A stretch of DNA of 64,000 nt from Pholis gunnellus (taxonomy: Eukaryota; Chordata; Actinopteri; Perciformes; Pholidae). Positions 48,625-60,600 of the stretch are shown here, piece by piece. The position numbers were made by a program, and so were the translations under genes. The stretch covers positions 8,102,947 through 8,166,946 of the forward strand of contig OU342811.1 of the NCBI GenBank assembly GCA_910591455.2. Direction: 5' to 3'. Position 1 is the first letter of the stretch, and every line of letters starts with the position of its first letter. The notes below the pieces were generated by a model. That model was not told where the DNA came from, did not search any database, and worked only from the letters and a program-made list of their open reading frames with translations.

Positions 48625-49368
48625 TAGGCGACAATACACCAACTGTTACAGTTCTATTTGATAGCCATGTCTGCTCTGATCACATTTTTTCATGTTTATT
48701 TAAGTCTATTCTGTAAAAATAGAACAAAATAACTCATTGGGTGTAAGTGAACCTCAGCAGGATACTGAATTAATAGACTCTATGTCAACTGATTTATCAA
48801 GTGGACAACAATGTCTCACTGACCTGTTTTCCTGTGCGATCCCTGTACAGAAATTCAATAAAATTCCACGAACAGATAATCTTATATGGTTGTATATCAT
48901 CAACCTGCGATGTTCAGTGCATTTCAGGGGTTACTTTGTGATGAACTGTTGTAATTAAATTCTTTCTTGGTGTACCCACTTTTCCTCTGGCTGGCTTATC
49001 TACTTCAGTGATTTTGTGCATTTCCCAGACTATTGACGACCTCCTGTGAACTTACGTGTAGGTGGGCATCAGAGTGAAAGTGATAGCGATAGCGACGGCG
49101 ACAGTGAGAGCAAGAGATCACATTTTTCCAGCGGAGAAAAAGAAAGACATATCCTTTACTCAAACTCATATCTTGTGTCTGTATGACATTGTGCTCTATT
49201 GAAGCTACTGTCAGCAGAGAAATTGGTATCTCTGCCTCTATTGTCATAGATTTCCTTCCTGCATGAGAGCTGACCATCAGCCCTTGGTATTCGATTCAAT
49301 CTGACGTTTGATATTTACTGATTTTAATAACATTTATGCGACTACCTGGAGAACAGAGTGCCACCTTC
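48625..49368. other. Noncoding DNA, no gene seen
   Basis: Frames of 90 codons or fewer. A cryptically repetitive GCGATAGCGACGGCGACAG stretch lies at about 49085-49104. Confidence 0.45.
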
Positions 49369-49641
49369 AGCTGCTAAGGAGACATATTTCTCTCAGGACT
49401 TAGAGGACAGAAACACAGCTAAAAGAAGAATTACTATTGGACTTACATTTGCCAGGTGGCCGGAAATATTTCAAATCAACACTAACGATGCTCTGTATTG
49501 CTGAGTGTGCAAATAATCAACTGTTTGCAGACAAGTTTGCCATATCAACGTATAAAAGGTTATATTAAGTCAGTGTCATGTTTACAACTTCCCTCCGCTG
49601 CCCCCAAGTGGCCCAAAAAAAATCAGTTATTGCAGGTTTAA
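49369..49641 (+). mobile_element. Interspersed repeat, copy 2 of the 9.4 kb family
   Basis: Same orientation and block order as 9434-9664: CAGCTGCTAA-like start, ACACAGCTAAAAG, TATTGGACTTACATTT, then CGCTGCCCCCAAGTGGC, an A run and GCAGGTTTA. The middle differs by insertions and substitutions, so the copies are old. No coding capacity; class unknown. Confidence 0.6.
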
Positions 49642-50568
49642 CCATAAAATGTGAATTACTTTGACTGTTTTGTGCCAAGAGGAAACATGATAATGTGGTG
49701 TAAAGAGAGTGAAGTACCTTGTTTTAGTTTCACCCTGTTGCCAAGCATCCACCCTGCTGTAGTTCTCTTGGGTAAGACGCTGCATCCCGTCTAACTGAGA
49801 CTTTTAACTGAGACTTACTTTCCAGTGAAGTGTCCTGAACTGAAGAGGTGGTAGCAAAACATATTAATTGAACAACATGTTTTCACAGAAGAAGGGAAGG
49901 AACTAAAAGATAACACAATCTGTCATGTTACCAATCCCCCCCCCATTTCTCACATTGTGACAAGCTGACAATGATATTTTTGGCCCAGAGACACATCTCC
50001 AGGTAATTGGTTCCTCAGCTCTCACCTAACGGGAGGTGTGAGCGGTTGTGCTGCCACACACACTCACAAGTTTAAGGTGAGCTACTGTGGGTCAGGAGTC
50101 CCTCATGTCCTCAGATTTAAAGCAGGGGGTCCAGCTGCTTATTATCGGTTGACAAGACAGCATGTGCAACAGCCAGAGATGGGACTGAAATTGATTTATG
50201 AAATGCAAAGCTTTGTGATCTTCTCCTGTGAAAATCTGTCATATGAAAATGATCTACATAAGAGCAGTTACATGCATCATTTCAGCAATAAATAGTTTGA
50301 GCAATCAATAAACAAAATCAATAACAACTCTGCATATAATACCATTCCCATGCCTATTAAGGCGATAGTCTATTTCCCCATCTATATTAATTGATTGTCT
50401 GTAACAGAACAGTTCCGCAGTTACTATTCATGTTCAAACTGCAGATTCACTTTTAATTCAATTATAACTGTCTTATCTGTAGCTGTAGCTGGGATTGGTA
50501 TGGAATCAGAGGCAGCTCAAAGTCAACGTGTGTTTTCTTCTCTCCCTTTTCATTAGATTGAGACAGGC
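49642..50568. other. Noncoding DNA, no gene seen
   Basis: No recognised gene. A short C run lies near 49937-49945. Confidence 0.45.
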
Positions 50569-50587
50569 GGGGGGGGGGGGGGGGGGG
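50569..50587. repeat. Poly(G) run, 19 bases
   Basis: Uninterrupted run of 19 G on the plus strand; it appears as poly-Pro or poly-Gly in crossing frames. Confidence 0.95.
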
Positions 50588-51042
50588 CTGCATTACCACT
50601 GCAGGATGAGTCTTCAAAATACACCCAGTGAGGGTTTCCTGGGGCGCATAACTATTCACGTTCTGACTGCAGAGTTTGTTTCGAAAATCTGAGGCTGGCA
50701 CCAGGATCTGATCAGACCTTTGCTGAACTGGTGTTCTACTCTTACTCTGACTCTCGAGCAATGCAAGGATTGAATAATGCATTAGGCCTCAACAGGATGA
50801 TGTGAAACCACGGTCTGCCAAAGCCGCATCTGGTAGGGTAGCAGCCTGATTCAGCCCTAATTTTTATTTACACATGTTTTATAATCAATACTAATACTAG
50901 AATTAGCCAAAAATACAGCACAAGACCTAAAACTGCATTTACTCTTTAACCTACAAATGCAGAAAACTATTCTAACACTGTACTAAACAAACAAAAACAT
51001 ACCTTAATTTAAGTTTTTGTTTGTGAATGAGTTTAACATTGA
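50588..51042. other. Noncoding DNA, no gene seen
   Basis: No recognised feature. Confidence 0.45.
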
Positions 51043-51076
51043 TAAAGCTGATAAAGGGGTAAAGCTGATAAAGGGG
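51043..51076 (+). repeat. Perfect tandem duplication of a 17-mer
   Basis: TAAAGCTGATAAAGGGG occurs at 51043-51059 and again immediately at 51060-51076 without a mismatch. Each unit carries a CTGATAA (GATA-factor-like) site. The identity of the units suggests a recent duplication. Confidence 0.95.
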
Positions 51077-51759
51077 ACTGTGGCCATCAGTGCATGCGGT
51101 GGCTGTGAATGCACAGCTTGCTTTGCAGTAATTGTAACAATCGCCATCTCATCCTTCCCTCTCTAATCCCTTGTTGTCTTGAAATAACATCCACTGACCA
51201 ACTCAGGCCTGCTTTTCTTTCCCCAAGATGCCATGTTTTTCTTTTTTTAAAAGGCTGCTTCATTACATACCTAAACATGTATAAAAATAAAGAATCAAAT
51301 GAAATAAATATCCACCAGCGGATCGTGTGTAACATATAAAATAATGGATTCCACAAAGCTCACTTTGTCTATACACATCATACAAATAACTGATAATGAC
51401 CATAGACTGAACATACAATAACAGCACAGCGGATATATATATATATCTGTTAGATGTGTGCTTGAGAGAAAAACTGTTGGCGGCAAACAATTATACTACC
51501 AGTAAATTCAGGAATTTTAACTCGCTGTTGTCCAGCTGTGTTAACAGATAGGGGGGGAAAAAACTCTAGCTGAAGGCATTTTGTCTTCCCTAGCATCCTG
51601 CCAGTTTTGTTCCACTGCCCATTTGTCAACAGTGATGTCCAATCGCTCAGTGCCAGGCAGGCAAATCAGCACCTTGTCACTTTCAAAATGACAATTTGAT
51701 ACTCAGTCAAGTCTGCAACCAGTGTGTGCCTTACAGCCACTCACTACCTCAAAACAAGC
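51077..51759. other. Noncoding DNA with a short AT tract
   Basis: A TA dinucleotide tract lies at about 51433-51446. Overlapping frames of 63-89 codons show no domain. Confidence 0.45.
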
Positions 51760-52140
51760 ACTAAAAATAAAAGCCAGCCAATCTGAGAGCGCAGGCTCGC
51801 ATGCAATCTGCAAAAGTGACCACATTAGAGCTCGGAGGTGACTTTGAGATCGAGGACATTTCTTTTCATTCATCAGGCGCGGTAATGCAAAGTTGAATCG
51901 CAAGACGGAAAGCCTCTGCGGAAGCTTATTGGACAGCGTGACGAAATTTTTGGTTTCGTGGCAAAATAATCTAAATGCTGGAGGATCGGTCATGGTCAAT
52001 CAGCCATGTAATATAAGCAATCTAAGATGAATATGGAGCCCCAGTGGTCTTAATGCACAAATTGAAGGCATACACTACTTTACATGATGCCAAACCCAGT
52101 CACAAAGCCGTTCTCATTGTGCCAATTAAAGTTGAAGCCA
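51760..52140. promoter_or_regulatory. Candidate regulatory block
   Basis: Unique sequence with GCATGCAATCTGCAAA, GGTAATGCAAAG (POU-like, about 51881), TCTTAATGCAC and GCCAATTAAAG cores and no repeat hallmarks. A 98-codon minus-strand frame has no family resemblance. The role is inferred. Confidence 0.25.
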
Positions 52141-54494
52141 TCTTGTTATTACCATATCAGCCATCCCAGAAAGTCGTTTTGTCACTCTTAGCTTCCCGTG
52201 GCCTGCTGTGATCGTTATCATAACTTGTAAATATTCCACACACTGATGTAAGCGTGTGCAGCAAGAGTCAGGATTAATAGACAGTAGCACAGAGAAGAGG
52301 ATGGATTCAAACACAGACGCTAAAGTCTGTTATCTTGAAGAGAGTAAATGCCTGGTGGCAGAGTTTTTGATCGTCTGACAGCAAACTCATTAAAAAGCCT
52401 CTGCATGTAGGCTCATGCATGTTGCAAAAAAAAAAAAAAGCACTTCAACGTTTCTTTTTTTGTCAAATAGGTGTTAATGAGCTGTTGTTGCGACGAGAGA
52501 GAGAATCCTGTATGAGCATCTGAAATCTAATAGCTAAGCTCACGGTCTTTTATTTTCCATAAGTATAAACAAAATGAACATCTATATTGCAGGCTTTTCT
52601 GTCGTCGTCCTTTGATTGTCTCAGTCCGAAACTCAGATCCATAGCTTTACTCCCGCCTCCCACCTACATGTCCTTCACGGGATGTTTCTGAAGCAGCTGG
52701 TGTCCACATTGCACACGGCGATGCAGTGAAAATACAGTGGGTGTCATTTTTACCACCTACTACAGGCCTGCGCTTGCTTTCATGAGTGGTCTCATTTTGG
52801 TTAACAGTACACACTTTTAACTCCCACTCCACATCAGGTTGGACTCTCTTGACCACTTGCTATTGTTTTACATTTTCCCCTCTTACCTGAATGTTAGAAA
52901 TATGTTGCTCACAGCTCAAAGTGGTCTATAAATCATTGCTAAAGACTACCAATATCAATTTCAGCAGTTTAACCACAACCGTCCCTAAAACATGTTTATA
53001 TAACAAGCAAATGTGGCCCAAATTCCATTATTTGTTGTGCAGGTCTGTGCAGGTGCAGATCACTCACGAAAGAGACTTTCTATATTACTGAGTTCTTCTG
53101 CTAAATTCTAGGTCATGATTCACTCAGCAGAACTCAGATTTAATAAATCATATAAAAAGAAGTGAACTCTGTCGGAAGACAAATTTTATCTTGGAAACAT
53201 CACGTAGATGCACTTTACATGGAGCTCAAATGAATACAGAATTATACTTAAATCATGTTCACTGAGTGAGTTTGTGTCGCAAGAAATGTTAAGGTGTAAA
53301 GTCGCACATACTACTTTAGTTTGTTCAACTTAGCTCCCAGAAGAGCTGTTAAAGTTAAATATCAGCTGATGTGAAAATAATTCTTTAGGAGTCATACAGT
53401 CATACGTTATGGTTTAGAAGTGTCATATAATGGGGAACCAAGATCTGGTTAATTGGGCAATATGTTAATGGTTCTTGCAAGTCATTGGACTTCAACAAAG
53501 ATCACTTCAAAACATGAATTCTTTCAGATGAAGAATCTGAATTGAGCTCTGTAATGTGAACGAAGCCATAGGGTGGTAATTTAGTTCTGAGGATATCTTC
53601 TCTCATTATTTCCATAAGTTATATTTAAGTGTCAATCAAATCTGTACATACTGAAAAACAAATGATACCATGACGACCAAAGCGATCCTAAAGGCTCAAC
53701 CAAAATAATACAACCTGAATACACTCAAAGCAACTCATTTCAACCTCAACTCAAATTGTTTTACCTAACCTGATTCTCAGAAACAAAGTATGTATCACAG
53801 CCATTTCATGAAAATACATAATCATAGCATTGGCACAAAAATGACAAGGAAATGAGTGCTTGTCTTAGGAAACCATGCAAATCCGTGGGAGTAAGATCAG
53901 GAATGCTTCTTGTTAAATAAGTTTGCGAGCAGTCAAATAAAGCATGCCAACCACCTTTGCTAAGCACTCAGTGGAACGTTGTTCCTCCAGTCCCGACGTA
54001 ACGACTGAAGGCTCTTGGGTTAAAGGTGAGCTTTGAATATTTCACCTGAAATTAGATTTATGTTAATGCTAAAAGGGTGCCAAACACTCTGCCGGGCTGT
54101 TTATTCATCAAGTAAATTGGCTGAAAATGAATGATGACATGTGCTCTGGCGGTCAACATGGACCCTCGAAGAGACCAGATGATTGATATGCTCAATCCCA
54201 CTTTATTTGATTAACTTCTGTGCTCAGTCTAGAGAGACATTTGAGATCACCCCAAAGTTACAAAAAGGAAAGGAAAAAAATGTATTAATTACGTGATGAC
54301 CACTGACATCTCCTAAAGAGGTATAATCCATAGACGTTAATGTGATAGGTAAGACCTTCCAGGAATCCAAATCAGAGTGAAGAAGTCAAGATTTTTACAT
54401 TTTGCCAGCCTATCAAGGTTATGTGCGCTAGTTTGTGAGGTTTAGAAATAAAAGTGTTTTTAATTATGTGGATCTGTGGATCTACAGTGCAGTA

Positions 54495-54498
<4 letters not shown>
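52141..54498. other. Noncoding DNA, no gene seen
   Basis: AT-rich, with a poly(A) run of about 14 at 52426-52439. Short frames only. No transposon ends recognised. Confidence 0.5.

Positions 54499-54525
<27 letters not shown>
54499..54525. repeat. (TG)n microsatellite
   Basis: Uninterrupted TG dinucleotide tract of 27 bases. Confidence 0.97.
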
Positions 54526-55202
54526 CAGTCATCCTCTCGAAAACGACTTTTTGTCAGGGCAATCACCAGTGATATAATATACAGTATATGCAAGATAATC
54601 TCCGACCCCGCTACCAGAAATGTAATTTAGTATAGCTTACAATCAAATACATCATTACACTGACAGTTGTGAACCGGCTCCAATAAAAATATTGAGCAAT
54701 GTGATTAAGAGGATGAACATAGCAGAACAAAACCTTTTCTAAAATCCCCCCCTAAGATAATAGTCAGACATAATTAACATAATCTAACAAGAGAGGAGAC
54801 ACTGATCACTCTACTGCACACAGCTATACTGTCCAATTCTTTCACAGAGTTATGTAAAAACATCATGCAGCAAAAACAGTATGAGATGAGCTCAACATGT
54901 TTGGGAATGGAATCAGATTATAAAGGGCATGTAAGTCAGGGCTCTGGATAACTTTTGCACGCCAGAAACCAACCCGTGGGAACATGATGTTATCCATCAA
55001 ACTCTAAGTATATCATCCTCTGGCAACTTGACCTGGTGTCCAAGACCTGAAGCAGCTCTGACCTATATACATTCAAATGAAGCAAAGCACTCACTTTCAA
55101 ATGAAGGCGTACTGCTTTCTCGGTACTGTAAATGTATGTATTTTTTTCCCATAACATAATTTTTTTTAGCTTGACGAAAGTTATTTGAAAGAAGCTAACA
55201 TT
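54526..55202. other. Noncoding DNA, no gene seen
   Basis: No recognised feature. Confidence 0.45.
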
Positions 55203-55320
55203 TAATAATAATAATAATACAAATAATTATACATTTTATTTATTTATATAGCGCTTTAAAAGGCACTCAAAGACACTTTACATGGTAAAAACTGAAACAA
55301 TAAAAGCATTTATAATAAGA
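55203..55320 (-). mobile_element. LINE-type tail with (AAT)n
   Basis: An AAT tract (about 55205-55219) is followed by TTTATTTATTTATATAGCGC and GGCACTCAAAGACACTTTAC, a block order recognised from memory as the 3' terminal part of a widespread teleost retroelement, read here on the minus strand. Only the terminal part is recognisable. Confidence 0.5.
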
Positions 55321-56062
55321 ACAAAATCGATGACATCATAATATGCTGTAAACATACTAAGATAAGGCCACTATTTGTGCCTCGCGTGTTTGCCCAGAAT
55401 CATCACAGCCTCTTCCGGGTATCTGGATCAGAAAATATTCCGTCCGCAGAACCATGAAAAACACTTTTAAGCTGGCCCGGTCCCAGCGTCCCCCCTACAG
55501 CCTCAAACCCTGAACACTTGAGGACTTACTGACGTCACCTGCTAAGTGTTTGAGTGTGAGAGGCTGTGAGGACTTCAAATGGTGCAAATAGGAACGGGAC
55601 AGCACTTTGCTGCAACACATCACGTTACTATGACAACGACAACAAATAAGATGTACAATTGTGTGTATTTATTTTTTCTTTGTACTCCCTAATTTGAACG
55701 TCTTCCAGGATCTTTCCTCACAAGGTGAGAGGTCATTCCAGATAATCTATTTACTCGTTTTTGTCAAAACAGCTTCAATGACAAAATCAAATATATGATG
55801 AATAAATAAATAAATATCTGATTTCATGTTTTTTTTTGTTCCATCTTTAACCCTTAATGTTTCTGTGTATATTTGATATGACAGGCTGAACACACGTGAG
55901 CCGTCCTTTTTGTTTAACGTCACATTGCAATGATTTGTGGGTAATTCCCTTCGGCAAAGTCTGCATCTAATGCTGACTTACGGAAAGGGTTCATAAAGGG
56001 CTCAACATGTCTGCCAGAGAGCCCTCAAACACGCGGTGATTTGACATTGGGACAGAACTAAA
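55321..56062. other. Noncoding DNA with an isolated CRE palindrome
   Basis: TGACGTCA, the full cAMP-response-element palindrome, lies at 55530-55537 between AACACTT (55513-55519) and AAGTGTT (55544-55550). The surrounding sequence is moderately GC-rich and could be either a worn transposon or a regulatory site. No gene is recognised. Confidence 0.4.
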
Positions 56063-56113
56063 CCCTCACGGACTTTGAGGGAGTGCGCCTCAAAGTCTGC
56101 GAGTCCGTAAGGG
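56063..56113. repeat. Compact nested inverted repeat
   Basis: GACTTTGAG (56071-56079) pairs perfectly with CTCAAAGTC (56089-56097) across a nine-base loop. The wider arms CCCTCACGGACT (56063-56074) and AGTCCGTAAGGG (56102-56113) also pair at 11 of 12 positions. This looks like part of a foldback-type repeat; element boundaries are not clear. Confidence 0.8.
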
Positions 56114-57049
56114 GGGAGATCGGGACTGGGCCCCAGTTTCAATTGCGACTCTCTTTTCTTAATCCTAACAAAGGTGGTGGGCGGAAGTGACATGGATCCA
56201 TCTGGTGCGGTTGGCACGAAAAAAATAACTTGCATTCTCCAACGTAATGTAATTTACAATTTACTTGTCATACATAAGGAGCAGGACACATTCTCATTTG
56301 AATTAAGAAATAAAGCATAAATATGATTGAATTTTGTCTAAGAGCCAACGTAGTGTGCAAGCGTATACTGAACCAAAATAACATCTGTGTCAAAATGATT
56401 CATCTTTACACGTGTGGAATATTATTAGATCGACATTCTTAGCTGTGAGCAGCCTACTCAGTTTTTATCTTTCAGGTTTAAAAAATATCCTTGAGAAATA
56501 CAGACCAACCAGCCACAGCTATGCATTTGCATATTATTATAAGTTGAAAGCATTCAGACTATATACACATTGTGAGCTCTCTAGCATTGGAAGCAATTCA
56601 GTTCAGTGATGTGTTTTTAATGATATTTCAGGAATAGGCTGTTAAGGTTACAATCAAAGACTGTCTCATTGTCATGCACTTTCTGCTGTTTTTCTACATG
56701 TCAGTGTAGAGTAGTGTGCTGATGAATCTCCATTTCATTAACTAGGCTGTACGTAATGGTAAAAATATGGGAGCCCTGTATTTTCCATTTGCATTATGTA
56801 ATTTATTCAAGACATGTGATGAACACAGCTTCAGTATACCAAAAGACATCGACGATAAACCAAATTTTGAAAATGAATACCTTTGGCCAAAAGATTTATC
56901 TTCCGGGTAAATTACTTGATCTTGTGCTTTATGATGCTACCTTAGGTCGGTGCCTAAATCATGCCAGAGAACATCCTTCCACAGTAGCTTTGATGTTTAC
57001 ATTGTGGTGCTTTGCCCCAGCGGAAAAGTGATTCAGAGAAGGATTCCTA
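56114..57049. other. Noncoding DNA, no gene seen
   Basis: Frames of 91 codons or fewer, no recognised domain or repeat. Confidence 0.45.
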
Positions 57050-57310
57050 CACCCCTTGCGGCATGGATAAAGTCTCCTAACTAGAACTTTCTGGCCCTAA
57101 TGAGGCCCGTCTCACAGCATATCAGTATGAGCATCCTTGAGCTGAGAACACATCACACTTTAGTGTGATCGTTGCACATCAGAGTGGAGAGATGCTCTAA
57201 AAGGAGTCAAAGCACTGGAGCCAAGTCGCCTGCTTATGCTTGTTATGGCTGGGGTAAAGAGGTAATCCTCATCACCCAGGCTGCTGTGGGACGGTAATGC
57301 GCTGTTTTCA
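57050..57310. promoter_or_regulatory. Candidate regulatory block
   Basis: Repeat-free, moderately GC-rich sequence with CACACTTTAGTGTGATCG (imperfect palindrome, about 57153), GGTAATCC and GGTAATGCGC cores. First block of the dense right-hand cluster. Inference only. Confidence 0.25.
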
Positions 57311-57539
57311 TTGCATAATTCAGAACGTCATTACATCAGTATTCAATTTACAATTCTTATTTTGTTTCCCAAACTCAAATGACAATGTCACCATCACTGC
57401 ATGTGATGGTGAGGTTCAAGATTACAATTAATGTTTGATTTAGCTTTTGACAAACTGATGGGGATAACAAGATGATTTTCTCCATCAGCAGGCTGTAGTA
57501 TTTTGTTCTGCCATTACCATGCATTTATTCAGTACCAGG

Positions 57540-57800
57540 TGTTCTGACTTTTTCTTTTCAGCGAGGAACTCAAATGAGAATAGCATTTCTGTCCCTTGGA
57601 GCCAGGCTCATTAAAACATCACTTTGTTTAATTGGAGAGCCACCAGACAAGCCCATAGCCCAGGTGAAGACCTGTGTGGCATGCCATGGCTGTTCGCCTC
57701 AATAAATAGCCCGTTGAAGAGCCTTATATCCTTTTGAAATTCAGCTCTAATTTTCATCGCCGCAGCATAACGATGCGGCTAACGTCCACGGAGGAACTCT
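57540..57800. promoter_or_regulatory. Candidate regulatory block
   Basis: Starts with a good acceptor-like stretch (TTTTTCTTTTCAG ending at 57561) but no donor closes an exon. TTTGTTTAATTGG, CTCTAATTTTCATC and CCTCAATAAATAGC motifs occur without repeats. It is treated as a possible conserved noncoding element. Confidence 0.27.
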
Positions 57801-58479
57801 GAGTATTTACCTGTGATGGCTCAAAGCCCATTTTGGATAACTCTTTTATTGTACAAACTGTACATTTAAGGACAACAAGCTTCATCTTATTACGTTTTAT
57901 AAAATGCCATGGAAAATTGTGGATTTTTGGCAATAATATCAGCGAACAGAGAGAACAAGCTAATGCTTTTTTATTACATTTCTTGATCTTTTTTTCAAAA
58001 CCTCGCAATAATTGATACATGCAGCACTCAAAATCTCAGAAAAGGGGATTGGCAGTCAACACATGCTGCATACTATAATAAAGGCATGCATATGCTTAAC
58101 TTGCACAGATGGAATTACAGGGCAGAAAATAGGCTTGTCAAGGTGAATGACACCTCATATTTCTATAATTCACAGCAAATAAGCACTTGAAGCTTCACTG
58201 GAAATGAAGACAGGGTGTCTCGGTCCCTCTCATTTGAAATTTACATTTTTTTTCTTTTTCCAATGGGGGAAACACAAAAAGTCCAAATAGTGTGTGCCTT
58301 ATAATCACATCACGTAAAAACTTCACTTGTTCTTCTGCTGCAAGGTACTACAACAAAATAAGATGAATTCGGTGTCTAAAAGCAAAATCAAACAATAAAC
58401 GAGCAGAGAGTTTTATTTGTTTGATAGCTTCTCTATATTGAATGTTTGACTGCTAATCTGGCACCACATCTCTTCAGCG
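57801..58479. other. Noncoding DNA, no gene seen
   Basis: AT-rich; frames of 60 and 88 codons overlap on opposite strands. No repeats recognised. Confidence 0.45.
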
Positions 58480-59000
58480 AATGCACAGATCTGGAGTGGC
58501 ACCGCAATCTGTGCAACTTGACTGGCACATCGGCATGCTGTCAGTCAGCCTGTCAGCAGTGCAACAGTGCCATCTACGGTGGTATGGCAAACGAGCCTGG
58601 TCATCCATGACATAGTGATGACTTGATTGGACTGCACTCAGTTCCCAAGTCATTACCATGCCAATGAGGAATGGTTTGTCCATATTAGTAAAATGAGTGT
58701 TTTTATGCCTGACAAAACCTAATGACATAGAGAGGTGTATGTAATGTGCTGGAACCCCATTATGTCTTGGCAACACATCTTAATAATCTTTGGACATTGC
58801 CCCTCTCTTTGCAAAAAGGACGTTCACCCTCACCACCCTTTATAAAAGGCTGCTATTAACCCCCAGATTATAGTGACCATGAGCTCTCTTTATGCATGGA
58901 CATAGTATCGGAAATGTGAAATGCTGCGATGAGGTTGGAGGCCACTACAAATAGTAATGGAGCATACACTTTTGCAATTTGCATGCTGTGATAGGTAAGG
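58480..59000. promoter_or_regulatory. Candidate regulatory block
   Basis: Unique sequence with several TGGCA/TGCCA NFI-like half-sites (for example ACTGGCACATCGGCATGC near 58519), CATTACCATGCCAATGAGG and CTTTATAAAAGG. A 100-codon minus-strand frame has no family features. It belongs to the right-hand cluster by composition. Confidence 0.27.
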
Positions 59001-59479
59001 AGACAAGACCATCATTGTCATTCACTTATTTCCAAGGTCATGGAGTACTTCCCGAAATCTGGGTACAATAATCGTGCATGTGCAGGGTAAGAAATTGCTT
59101 TTACGCCTTTGCACACAGTCAAACTTTGCTCCCATTGGGGAAGGGTATTCTTAATTAAAACAAAGTTACATAATTAAAGTCATTCTTTAATTAGGAAGTT
59201 CACTGAGTAAGTTCTCGCTGTTAAGATGCACAAATATGGATGAGATTAACAAGATGTGACATAGACAAAAATAGACACTGGTGCTGCAATTCTATCAGGA
59301 AATAGTCTTTCTCTGGAATGTATAGGCCTACAAGGATTTGAAGGGATATTATTCATTCAATTTTAGAGTAGTGTGAAATCAGGTAAATGAAACAATTAAT
59401 GTAGAAATGAATAAACCTTTTAAAGGCATACTTCCAAATGATTTTTTGAAAATCAGGATAAAAAACTAAATGTAAAATC
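59001..59479. other. Noncoding DNA, no gene seen
   Basis: AT-rich linker; nothing recognised. Confidence 0.45.
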
Positions 59480-59960
59480 CGTCTGAAATGCATTGTATAA
59501 AGCCCCTCCTCGCACCTCAGATCCCAGTTTTCAAATCCAATTTGAGGTTTAATCAGAGATTGCTATGCCTCCATAACCAAGTAATCATCAGTGGAGAACA
59601 AAAAGCAATTATCAGCCATTCATACACACTGCCTTTTAAGGGAAATAATTCGACATTGATACATAAGAAAAATGGAAAATGCTTAGCTGATTTAACATCA
59701 GTTCATTATCTCTCTCATGGAAATAGAAAAACCAAAAGGTCTTATGTGCGGTTAAATGAACGTGCAGTAGACAAGAGCAGGATTTATGTGCCACTTGTCA
59801 GTGCTCATTTACCTTTACATGTGGGGTCACAAGTACACTCAATTTATGATGGCAATGAAGCCAAAAAATAATAATTCCAGTATTGCGCTTATAATGGAAT
59901 TTCAGAGCCATTGGGGACTGAGTGTTGCCCACCTCACAACAGCATAAAAACAAATCCTTG
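59480..59960. promoter_or_regulatory. Strong candidate conserved noncoding block
   Basis: Nearly 500 bases of repeat-free sequence with many homeodomain-type cores: GGTTTAATCAGAG (about 59546), GTAATCATCAG (59581), GCAATTATCAGCC (about 59605), GATTTAACATC and TGCTCATTTACC. It is open for 127 codons on the plus strand (59488-59871), but the protein is basic, has no domain and starts without context. Sustained unique complexity of this kind is typical of vertebrate conserved enhancers. Coding function is not excluded. Confidence 0.35.
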
Positions 59961-60239
59961 ACCAAAGAATGGGTTCGCGTTAATTCAGTCCCATAACACA
60001 CTGTAATCCAACCCTAGAAATCGCTTCCAGAGGCTGAAAGAAGTCCATTAGACTGCAGCAGATGTATTTCAGCAGCTCGGAAACCCCACCAAAGACATCT
60101 TTATAAGCATACATTTTTGCAATGCATGCTTTCTACCAAATGACCTTCCCTTCACACTGTATGAGCCCATACTGAGCATCAGCTTTTACAATCATATTCA
60201 TGAGGGCTGCTTTATGGGACTCATAAGGCCACCTTCATC
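59961..60239. other. Linker sequence, nothing recognised
   Basis: Unique sequence between two candidate blocks with no supported feature. Confidence 0.4.
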
Positions 60240-60600
60240 CAGGAGCATAATATGTTTGTGTGAGGGATATAAAGCGCGTAATGTGCAATAAAATATGTCC
60301 TTTAATGAACTTTATAGAAAGATTGAAGCGCCCACACCGCCGTAAGTATGGGGCACATAAAAAATGGCTAATGGCAACTTCCTGTACAACTGCTATTAGG
60401 GAAAGTGATCCGTCTGGTCTTCACATCTGCACTGCTGTCTATTTGAAAGATTGGAATTACAAATAAGATGCATGTCATGGATCATGATACCCTTCATTGT
60501 AAAGGCCATCAGGGGTGTGTATAGGGCATTAGCTAATAAGATACCTCATAATTCTAAGATGATGAACGCCCCTTAAAAAATTGAAGCCTAACATGATTAA
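60240..60600. promoter_or_regulatory. Candidate regulatory block
   Basis: Contains GCGCGTAATGTGCAATAAAA (CAATAAAA is CDX/posterior-HOX-like, about 60286), CCTTTAATGAAC, GGAATTACAAATAAG and CATTAGCTAATAAG (60527-60540, nearly palindromic). No repeats and only a 68-codon frame. The enhancer role is inference. Confidence 0.33.

Noticed and set aside
57549..57610. Acceptor-like TTTTCTTTTCAG followed by a short open frame
   Set aside because: The frame ends after 17 codons and no donor precedes the stop.
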